From the NCBI RefSeq assembly GCF_027922325.1, contig NZ_BSFL01000003.1, positions 682,001 to 746,000 on the forward strand: a stretch of 64,000 bases of DNA, written 5' to 3'. Positions 57,585 through 64,000 of this stretch are shown here, one piece after another. The position numbers and the translations under genes are program-made. The notes under the pieces are model-generated. The model did not search any database. It saw nothing but the letters and a program-made list of their open reading frames with translations, and was not told where the DNA came from. Within the stretch, counting starts at the first letter, position 1; every line of letters starts with the position of its first letter. This stretch comes from Methylopila turkensis. GTDB lineage: Bacteria > Pseudomonadota > Alphaproteobacteria > Rhizobiales > Methylopilaceae.

Positions 57585-58352
57585 ATGCGCTTCGACTCCA
57601 AGAACCTTCTCGCCTTCGTCATCCCGGTCGGGCTGATCCTCGTCTGGCAGGCGTTGTCGTCCCTCGGGCAACTGGCGCCGGAGGTGCTGCCGGCGCCGAC
57701 CGCCGTGGTGGCCGCCGGCTGGCGGCTCGCGCTCTCGGGCGAACTCTGGGCCAACATCGGCGTCAGCGCCTGGCGCGCCGGCGTCGGCTTCCTGATCGGC
57801 GGCGGCATCGGCTTCGCGCTCGGCCTCGCGAACGGCCTGTCGAAGCTCTCCGAGCGCCTCACCGACCCCACCATCCAGATGGTGCGCACCATCCCGCACC
57901 TCGCGATGATCCCGCTGGTCATCCTTTGGTTCGGCATCGACGAGACCGCGAAGGTCTTCCTGGTCGCGCTCGGCGTTTCGTTCCCGATCTACCTCAACAC
58001 CCTGCACGGCGTGCGCACCGTCGACGCTCAGCTCGTCGAGATGGGCCGGGCCTACGGCATGGGGAACCGCGAGCTGTTCTTCCGGGTCGTGCTGCCGGGC
58101 GCCCTGCCCTCGATCTTCGTCGGCCTGCGCTACGCGCTCGGCATCATGTGGCTGACGCTGATCGTCGCCGAGACGATCTCGGCCTCCTCGGGCCTCGGCT
58201 ACATGGCCATGAACGCCCGCGAGTTCATGCTGGTCGACGTCGTGGTGCTGTCGATCCTGATCTACGCCCTGCTCGGCAAGCTCGCCGACTCCATCGCCCG
58301 CTGGCTGGAGCGCGCGACGCTCTCCTGGCACCCGGCCTATCTCGCTCACTGA
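57585..58352 (+). CDS. ssuC: Sulfonate ABC transporter permease
   Basis: 255-residue inner-membrane permease with about six helices. The EAA-type loop GRAYGMGNRELFFRVVLPGALPSIFVGLR contacts the ATPase. It forms the channel for sulfonates delivered by the SsuA proteins. Twelve bases separate it from ssuB. Confidence 0.94.
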   Translation: MRFDSKNLLAFVIPVGLILVWQALSSLGQLAPEVLPAPTAVVAAGWRLALSGELWANIGVSAWRAGVGFLIGGGIGFALGLANGLSKLSERLTDPTIQMVRTIPHLAMIPLVILWFGIDETAKVFLVALGVSFPIYLNTLHGVRTVDAQLVEMGRAYGMGNRELFFRVVLPGALPSIFVGLRYALGIMWLTLIVAETISASSGLGYMAMNAREFMLVDVVVLSILIYALLGKLADSIARWLERATLSWHPAYLAH

Positions 58353-58364
58353 AGGACGTCGCCG

Positions 58365-59237
58365 ATGACCGCACGCTCGCTTACGGCCCACGGCCTCGCG
58401 GCCTTCTCGCCGGTCGCCCAACGCCAGTCCGGCGGAGCCACGCGTCTTGGCCAGGGCGGCACGGGCGCAACCGTCACCCTGCGCGGCCTGTCGAAGTCCT
58501 TCGGCGTGAAGCCAGTGCTCAGGAACGTCGATCTGCACATCCCCGCCGGCCAGTTCGTCGCCGTCGTCGGCAAGAGCGGCTGCGGCAAGAGCACCCTGCT
58601 CCGCACCATCCTCGGCCTCGAAACCCCGACCGCCGGCGACGTGCGCGTGGCGGACGCAGCGCCGAACGTGCAGGCGGCGCGCATCATGTTCCAGGAGCCG
58701 CGGCTGCTGCCCTGGGCGCGCGTGATCGACAACGTCGTGGTCGGAGTCCGGGACAGGTCGAACCAGAAGGCCGCCCGCGCCGCCGCCCAGAGCGCCCTCG
58801 ACGAGGTCGGCCTCGGCGACCGCGGCGGCGACTGGCCGTCCGCGCTGTCCGGCGGTCAGAAGCAGCGCGTGGCGCTCGCCCGCGCCCTCGTCAGTCATCC
58901 GCGCCTGCTCGCGCTCGACGAGCCGCTCGGCGCTCTCGACGCGCTGACCCGGATCGAGATGCAGGGCCTCGTCGAGCGCATCTGGCAGGAGCAGGGCTTC
59001 ACCGCCGTGCTCGTGACCCATGACGTCTCCGAGGCGCTCGCCCTCGCGGACCGGGTGGTGCTCATCGAAGACGGCGCCATCGCGCTCGACCTCGCCGTCG
59101 ACCTGCCCCGCCCCCGCCGACGCGGCTCCCCCGAGCTCGCGCGGCTCGAGGGAATCATCCTCGACCAGTTGTTCAAGACCGGCGACCGCGTCGCCGCGGA
59201 GGCGTCCGGAGACGCTCTCCAGGAGGCCTACGCATGA
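58365..59237 (+). CDS. ssuB: Sulfonate ABC transporter ATP-binding protein
   Basis: 290-residue ATPase energising sulfonate uptake. Walker [10 protein letters not shown] is at residues 69-77, the signature [15 protein letters not shown] and Walker [13 protein letters not shown] follow, and VTHDVSEAL carries the switch His. The N-terminus has about 35 extra residues before the ABC domain ([14 protein letters not shown]), so an internal start is possible. The stop overlaps the ssuE start (ATGA at 59234-59237). Confidence 0.93.
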   Translation: MTARSLTAHGLAAFSPVAQRQSGGATRLGQGGTGATVTLRGLSKSFGVKPVLRNVDLHIPAGQFVAVVGKSGCGKSTLLRTILGLETPTAGDVRVADAAPNVQAARIMFQEPRLLPWARVIDNVVVGVRDRSNQKAARAAAQSALDEVGLGDRGGDWPSALSGGQKQRVALARALVSHPRLLALDEPLGALDALTRIEMQGLVERIWQEQGFTAVLVTHDVSEALALADRVVLIEDGAIALDLAVDLPRPRRRGSPELARLEGIILDQLFKTGDRVAAEASGDALQEAYA

Positions 59238-59785
59238 CGACCCGCAAGTCCATCGTCGCGATCACCGGCAGCCTGTCGCAACCGTCCCGCACGCGCCGGC
59301 TGGTCGAAGACGTCGCGGCCCGCGTCCAGTCCCGCTCCGGCGGGGCCGTCACGCTGATCGACGTCGCGGAGATCGGCCCCGATCTCGGCCAGGCGTTCAG
59401 CCGCGGCGCGGCCTCGCCCGCGCTCGAGGAGACGCTGCGCGCGATCGAAAGCGCCGACCTGATCATCGCCGGTTCGCCCATCTACAAGGGCTCCTACACC
59501 GGTTTCTTCAAGCACCTTATCGACCTTGTGGACTACCGCGCGCTCGCCGGCGTGCCCGTCGCGCTGCTCGCGACCGGCGGCAGCGACCGTCACGCGCTCG
59601 CGGTGGAGCATCAGCTCCGCCCGCTGTTCGGCTCGTTCGACGCCCTGACCCTGCCGACCGCCGTGTTCGTGATCGACCGGGACGTCGTGGACGGCCGCGT
59701 CACCGACGAACGGGTCGCCCGCCGTCTCGACACTCTGGTCTCGGAGGCCGCAGGCGCGCTCGCCCGGCCTGCGATCGCCGCCTGA
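59234..59785 (+). CDS. ssuE: NADPH-dependent FMN reductase (SsuE/MsuE family)
   Basis: 183-residue flavodoxin-like reductase that supplies reduced FMN to the SsuD monooxygenase. The flavin-binding [16 protein letters not shown] and [19 protein letters not shown] are family typical. It is co-translated with ssuB and followed by the second binding-protein gene after 33 bases. Confidence 0.92.
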   Translation: MTTRKSIVAITGSLSQPSRTRRLVEDVAARVQSRSGGAVTLIDVAEIGPDLGQAFSRGAASPALEETLRAIESADLIIAGSPIYKGSYTGFFKHLIDLVDYRALAGVPVALLATGGSDRHALAVEHQLRPLFGSFDALTLPTAVFVIDRDVVDGRVTDERVARRLDTLVSEAAGALARPAIAA

Positions 59786-59818
59786 TCCCTCGCAACCCCT
59801 GATCCCGGAACCCGTCAG

Positions 59819-60787
59819 ATGTCCTCCTTCGGTCTTCGCGCAGGCAGAACCCTCGCCGCAGCCCTCCTCCTTGCCTCACTCGGCGCGGCGACCGCCGCGG
59901 ACGCGGCCGAGCGCACGCTGCGCATCGGCTTCCAGAAGTACGGCACCCTCATCCTGCTGAAGGGCAAGGGCTCGCTGGAAGAGAAGCTCAAGCCGCTCGG
60001 CGTCACCGTGAAGTGGTCGGAGTTCCAGTTCGGCCCGCCGCTGCTGGAGGCCGTCAACGCAGGCGCGATCGACTTCGGCACCACCGGCGAAGCGCCGCCG
60101 ATCTTCGCCCAGGCCGCCAGCCCGAAGCTGACCTACGTCGCGTATGACCCGCCGTCGCCGAAGGCCGAGGCGATCCTCGTGCCGAAGGGCAGCGCGCTCC
60201 AGTCCGTCGCCGACCTGAAGGGCAAGAACATCGCCGTCGCCAAGGGCTCGAACAGCCACTACCTGCTGGTCAAGGCGCTGGAGAAGGCCGGCGTGTCCTA
60301 CGGCGACGTCAAGCTCTCCTTCCTCACCCCCGCCGACGCCCGCTCGGCGTTCGAGAGCGGCAAGGTCGACGCCTGGTCGGTGTGGGATCCGTTCTTCGCC
60401 GCGGCCGAAGCCGCCGGCGCGCGCGTGCTGACCACCGGCGAGGGCGTCGTCGAGAACCACCAGTTCTTCCTGAGCTCGCGCGACTACGTGAAGGACAACG
60501 AGGACGTGCTCGCCATCGTGCTGGCCGAGCTGCGCAAGGTCGAGGACTGGGTCGCCAAGGACCCGAAGGCCGCCGCCGAGGAGCTTTCGCCGCTGGTCGG
60601 CATTCCGGCGCCGCTGCTCACCACCGCGATCTCCCGCCTCGGCCTCGGCGTCGGCCCGCTCAAGCCGGAAACGATCGCCGCCCAGCAGCGCATCGCCGAC
60701 GCCTTCCTCGAGCTGAAGCTTCTTCCGAAGCCGATCGTGGTCCAGGATGCGGTCGTGACCATCAAGACAGCGGAGGCGGCGCGATGA
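59819..60787 (+). CDS. Sulfonate ABC transporter substrate-binding protein (second copy)
   Basis: 322-residue periplasmic binding protein with a normal Sec signal peptide ([17 protein letters not shown]). It shares [31 protein letters not shown] and [12 protein letters not shown] with the first copy, but is diverged elsewhere. It is located between ssuE and ssuD, and its stop overlaps the ssuD start. Two SsuA-type proteins sharing one permease/ATPase pair would broaden the substrate range. Confidence 0.9.
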   Translation: MSSFGLRAGRTLAAALLLASLGAATAADAAERTLRIGFQKYGTLILLKGKGSLEEKLKPLGVTVKWSEFQFGPPLLEAVNAGAIDFGTTGEAPPIFAQAASPKLTYVAYDPPSPKAEAILVPKGSALQSVADLKGKNIAVAKGSNSHYLLVKALEKAGVSYGDVKLSFLTPADARSAFESGKVDAWSVWDPFFAAAEAAGARVLTTGEGVVENHQFFLSSRDYVKDNEDVLAIVLAELRKVEDWVAKDPKAAAEELSPLVGIPAPLLTTAISRLGLGVGPLKPETIAAQQRIADAFLELKLLPKPIVVQDAVVTIKTAEAAR

Positions 60788-61956
60788 CCGCACAGGCAGC
60801 AGAAACCGCCAACGTCCTCTGGTTCCTGCCGACCCATGGCGACGGCCGCTATCTCGGCACGTCGAAGGGCGGCCGCCATGTCGACCTCGGCTACCTGCGC
60901 CAAGTGGCGCAGGCGGCCGACCAGCTCGGCTACTACGGCGTGCTGCTGCCGACCGGCCGCTCCTGCGAGGATTCGTGGGTCGTCGCCTCCGCGCTCGCGC
61001 CGTTGACGGAGAAGCTGCGCTTCCTCGTCGCCGTGCGGCCGGGCCTGCAGTCGCCGACGCTGGCTGCCCGCATGACGGCGACGCTCGACCGCATCTCGGG
61101 CGGGCGCCTGCTGATCAACGTCGTCACCGGCGGCGATCCGGCTGAGAACGCCGGCGACGGCATCTTCCTGAACCACGACGAGCGCTACGCCGTGACGCGC
61201 GAGTTCCTAGACGTCTACAAGCGTCTGCTCGCGGGCGAGACCGTGCGCTACGAGGGCGAGCACATCCGGATCGAGGACGGCCGGCTGCTGTTCCCCTCGC
61301 AGCAGGAGAACGGCCCGCCGCTCTATTTCGGCGGCTCGTCGCCCGCCGCGACCGACGTGGCGGCCAACACGATCCACAAGTACCTCACCTGGGGCGAGCC
61401 GCCGGCGGCCGTGGCCGAGAAGGTCGCGGTCGTCCGCGCCGCGGCGGAAAAGGCCGGGCGCGAGGTCAGCTTCGGCATCCGTCTGCACGTCATCGTGCGC
61501 GAGACCAACGAGGAGGCCTGGGCCGCGGCGGACAAGCTGATCAGCCATCTCGACGACGACACCATCGCGGCCGCGCAGAAGGTCTACGCGCGGATGGATT
61601 CGGTCGGCCAGCAGCGCATGGCGGCGCTCCACGGCGGGCGGCGCGACAAGCTTGAGGTCAGCCCCAACCTGTGGGCGGGCGTGGGTCTTGTCCGCGGCGG
61701 CGCGGGCACGGCGCTCGTAGGCGATCCCGAGACGGTCGCGGCGCGGATGAAGGAATACATGGCGATCGGCATCGACACCTTCATCCTGTCGGGCTACCCG
61801 CATCTCGAAGAAGCCTACCGCTTCGCCGAGCTGACCTTCCCCCACCTTCCGCTCGCGACGCGGACCGAACAGGTGGAGACCACGGTCAACATGGGCCCGT
61901 TCGGCGAGACCATCGCCAACGACTCGCGCCCTGCGCTGCGGGTCTCGCAGTCCTGA
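60784..61956 (+). CDS. ssuD: FMNH2-dependent alkanesulfonate monooxygenase
   Basis: 390-residue TIM-barrel flavin monooxygenase that cleaves alkanesulfonates to aldehyde and sulfite using FMNH2 from SsuE. Family patterns: [44 protein letters not shown] and [17 protein letters not shown] [12 protein letters not shown]. Length matches E. coli SsuD (about 380). Co-translated with the second binding protein (ATGA overlap). Confidence 0.95.
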   Translation: MTAQAAETANVLWFLPTHGDGRYLGTSKGGRHVDLGYLRQVAQAADQLGYYGVLLPTGRSCEDSWVVASALAPLTEKLRFLVAVRPGLQSPTLAARMTATLDRISGGRLLINVVTGGDPAENAGDGIFLNHDERYAVTREFLDVYKRLLAGETVRYEGEHIRIEDGRLLFPSQQENGPPLYFGGSSPAATDVAANTIHKYLTWGEPPAAVAEKVAVVRAAAEKAGREVSFGIRLHVIVRETNEEAWAAADKLISHLDDDTIAAAQKVYARMDSVGQQRMAALHGGRRDKLEVSPNLWAGVGLVRGGAGTALVGDPETVAARMKEYMAIGIDTFILSGYPHLEEAYRFAELTFPHLPLATRTEQVETTVNMGPFGETIANDSRPALRVSQS

Positions 61957-61967
61957 GGAGCGGCCCC

Positions 61968-63377
61968 TTGCGCGAGCATGACGACAGAGCGGTCATCGCG
62001 ATCATCGGCGGCGGCTCCAGCGGAGCCGTCGTCGCGCATCAGATCGCGCGGCGGCGGCCCGGCGAGTTCCGGATCGTCGTGATCGAGCCGCGCGACCGCC
62101 TCGGCGGCGGGCTCGCCTACTCCACCGAGGAGCCCGCCCACCGCATCAACGTGCCGGCGACGCGCATGAGCTTCGTGCCGTCGGACCCCTGCCATTTCGA
62201 CCGCTGGCTGAAGGCGGATGTCGCGCTCCACGAGGACCCGGACGCGCTCACCGCCGACGGCCGCGCCTTTCCGCGGCGATCCGTGTTCGGCCGCTACGCC
62301 GCGGCGACGCTTGAGCCCTATCTGCTCTCGGGCGCGATCGAGCACCGCGTCGCCCGGGCGACCGGCGCGACCGCGACGGCCCGCGGCTACGCCGTGACGC
62401 TGTCCGGCGGCGCGACGCTCGACGCCGACGTGCTGGTGCTGGCGGCGACCCATCCGGCGCCGGTCGCGCCGGCCGCCTTCGCGTCCCTCATCGACGATCC
62501 GCGGATCGTCGTGGACGCCCAGCGCGGCGGCGCGTTCGACGCCATTCCGGCCGACGCGCGCATTCTGATCGTCGGGACCGGCCTCACCATGGCCGACGCG
62601 GTCGCGTCGCTCGAGCGCCGCGGCCATCGCGGCCCGATCGTCGCCGTGTCGCGGCGCGGGCTGCTGTCGCGCGGCCATGGCGGCGAGGCCGGCGATTTCG
62701 GCGACTTCTCCACCGCGCCCGAAACCCGCGCCAGCCGGCTTCTGCTGCGCATCCGGCGTGTGGTCGACGCGGCCGATGCCCAGGGGCTGACCTGGCGCAA
62801 CGCGCTGGACGCCGTCCGCACGCAGGCGCCCGTGATCTGGGGGGCGCTTTCCGTCGCCGAGCGCCGCCGCGTCGTGCGGCGCCTGCGCCCGTTCTGGGAC
62901 GTGCACCGCTTCCGGGTCTCGCCGCAGGTCGAGGCGGCGATCAAGCGCCTTCGGGACGCCGGACAGCTCACGGTGCTGAAGGGCGAACCAACGCGGGTCG
63001 AGGCGGACGACGCAGGGCTGGCTACGACGCTCCGGCTCGCGGGCGGCGACGAACGTGGTTTCGTGTTCGACCGCGTGATCCTCGCCACCGGCCCCGCCCA
63101 CCGCCAGCTCACCACGAGCGACCCCTTGTTCGCGGCCCTCGCGCGCGAGGGGCTCGTCCGGCTCGACGACGTGGGGCTGGGCCTCGCCGTCGACGCCTCC
63201 AGCCGCGCGATCGGCGCGGACGGACTGGCGGCCGAAGCGCTGTGGGTCGCGGGTCCGCTGGCGCGCGGAACCTTCGGCGAGCTCATGGGACAGCCGGAGG
63301 TGACGAAGCACGCGGAGCGGGTGGCCGGCGACGTGGTCCTCGCTTTGCTCGCGCGCGCGGAGCGGCGCGCCGCCTGA
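61968..63377 (+). CDS. FAD/NAD(P)-binding protein, probable flavin-dependent oxidoreductase
   Basis: 469-residue protein with an N-terminal FAD-binding Rossmann motif IIGGGSSGAVVA and a second nucleotide-binding motif IVGTGLTMADAVASL in the middle. The arrangement and the YSTEEPAHRINVPATRMS segment match the FAD-NAD(P)-binding (NAD_binding_9-like) family. It starts at a TTG with GAGGAG seven bases upstream, eleven bases after ssuD, so it belongs to the sulfonate operon. Its role there is unknown; oxidising an aldehyde product or supplying electrons are only guesses. Confidence 0.82.
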   Translation: MREHDDRAVIAIIGGGSSGAVVAHQIARRRPGEFRIVVIEPRDRLGGGLAYSTEEPAHRINVPATRMSFVPSDPCHFDRWLKADVALHEDPDALTADGRAFPRRSVFGRYAAATLEPYLLSGAIEHRVARATGATATARGYAVTLSGGATLDADVLVLAATHPAPVAPAAFASLIDDPRIVVDAQRGGAFDAIPADARILIVGTGLTMADAVASLERRGHRGPIVAVSRRGLLSRGHGGEAGDFGDFSTAPETRASRLLLRIRRVVDAADAQGLTWRNALDAVRTQAPVIWGALSVAERRRVVRRLRPFWDVHRFRVSPQVEAAIKRLRDAGQLTVLKGEPTRVEADDAGLATTLRLAGGDERGFVFDRVILATGPAHRQLTTSDPLFAALAREGLVRLDDVGLGLAVDASSRAIGADGLAAEALWVAGPLARGTFGELMGQPEVTKHAERVAGDVVLALLARAERRAA

Positions 63378-63389
63378 GCCCGGTCTCGC

Positions 63390-63417
63390 GGAGGCGTCAC
63401 GCAACAGTGACGCCTCC
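63390..63417. terminator. Hairpin after the sulfonate operon
   Basis: Perfect 11-bp inverted repeat GGAGGCGTCAC / GTGACGCCTCC with a six-base loop, 13 bases after the last ssu-operon gene. No T-tract follows, so it may be a factor-dependent end or a regulatory site for the next gene. Confidence 0.5.
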
Positions 63418-63501
63418 CGGCGATTGCAGCCGCTGTCCGGCTGACCTATCCAGCTTTCAGGCCGGCGCGCCATTCCACGATCCGCCTGAGAGAGACGCGA
63501 G

Positions 63502-64000
63502 ATGACATCCATGACGCGACGCTCGATGATCGCCGCCGCGGCGGTCTCCGCGATGGCCCCGGTCGGCGCAGGCGGCGCGCTCGCCGCGGCGCCCGCGGCG
63601 GGCCGGCAGGCGCCTGGCGTCTACCGCTACAAGGTCGGCGACATCGAAGTCACCGCCCTCACCGACGGGCTGAACCGCCGGCCGCTCGACGCAAGCTTCG
63701 TCCGGAACGCTCCCGTCGAGAACGTCCGGCGCGCGTTGTCCGACGCCTTCATGGACACCTCTTCGGTCGCGATCTCCTTCACGAGCGTGGTGGTGAACAC
63801 CGGCAGCCGCCTGATCCTCGTCGACGCCGGCACCGGCGGCCACCTCGCCCCGACCGCCGGCCAGCTCTACGAGAACCTCTCTGCGGCGGGCATCGAGCCG
63901 AAAGCGGTCGACACGGTTCTGATCTCGCACTTCCACCCCGACCACATCGGCGGCGTGCGCCTGAAGAGCGGCGAGCTCGCCTTCCCCAACGCCGAGATCG
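63502..64000 (+). CDS. Exported MBL-fold metallo-hydrolase (3' end outside window)
   Basis: First 166 residues of a metallo-beta-lactamase fold protein. The N-terminus (MTRRSMIAAAAVSAMAPVGAGGALA) is a twin-arginine-like signal peptide, so the enzyme is periplasmic. The zinc motif SHFHPDHIGG is seen before the edge. Family members include lactonases and various hydrolases; the missing part prevents a finer call. Either ATG (63502 or 63511) could be the start. It may be linked to the sulfonate genes, but a hairpin lies between. Confidence 0.85.
   Translation, partial: MTSMTRRSMIAAAAVSAMAPVGAGGALAAAPAAGRQAPGVYRYKVGDIEVTALTDGLNRRPLDASFVRNAPVENVRRALSDAFMDTSSVAISFTSVVVNTGSRLILVDAGTGGHLAPTAGQLYENLSAAGIEPKAVDTVLISHFHPDHIGGVRLKSGELAFPNAEI

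Overview
The window is about 70% G+C, densely coded bacterial DNA. Gene content points to an alphaproteobacterium of the order Hyphomicrobiales (Rhizobiales) with C1 metabolism: a soluble NAD-dependent formate dehydrogenase cluster, a formaldehyde-activating-enzyme relative, a glycine cleavage operon, a giant apolipoprotein-like protein resembling the growth-pole-ring protein of Agrobacterium, and the lipid-remodelling pair plcP/agt. A methylotroph of the Methylopila/Hansschlegelia type would fit, but genus is a guess.

Layout. 1-1.4 kb: end of an aerobic cobalamin cluster (cobL fragment, cobM). 1.4-8.8 kb: exonuclease, aroC, a possible small RNA, a sixA-ycjX-ycjF operon, an Hpt protein, a 2Fe-2S ferredoxin and a VWA protein. 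9.1-16.2 kb: one 2362-residue membrane-anchored helical protein with two blocks of exact-length repeats. 16.3-21.5 kb: two small envelope proteins and a complete Mla/MCE lipid transporter (permease, ATPase, MCE protein, lipoprotein). 21.6-23.6 kb: dgcN-dgcA for D-glutamate catabolism. 23.7-31.7 kb: a hypothetical protein, agt and plcP, a DUF2852 protein, a predicted beta-propeller protein, an atypical SDR, a FadL-type porin and a FAH-family hydrolase. 31.9-33.7 kb: an RTX/beta-solenoid secreted protein. 33.7-38.5 kb: gcvT-gcvH-gcvP behind a tandem glycine riboswitch. 38.5-43.2 kb: XRE-cupin regulator with a large palindromic operator, thiD, a START-like/site-2-protease fusion, a DMT transporter and a PAP2 phosphatase. 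43.3-50.6 kb: formate dehydrogenase fdsGBACD with a LysR regulator. 50.8-53.1 kb: cstA plus its small partner. 53.2-56.3 kb: an apparent ampG / fae-like / ampC operon. 56.6-63.4 kb: a sulfonate uptake and desulfonation operon with two different binding proteins, ending in an FAD/NAD(P)-binding protein. The start of an MBL-fold hydrolase runs off the right edge.

The genes form short operons, many with 4-base start/stop overlaps. The least expected points are the ampG-fae-ampC operon, in which the Fae relative seems to lack the catalytic histidine; the repeat architecture of the giant polar-growth-like protein; the 38-bp operator in front of the XRE-cupin gene; and several enzymes with altered catalytic residues (DEDDh exonuclease, SDR). 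No tRNA, rRNA, insertion sequence, prophage or CRISPR array was seen. All functional statements are from reading the sequence and from recalled family knowledge; no database search was run.
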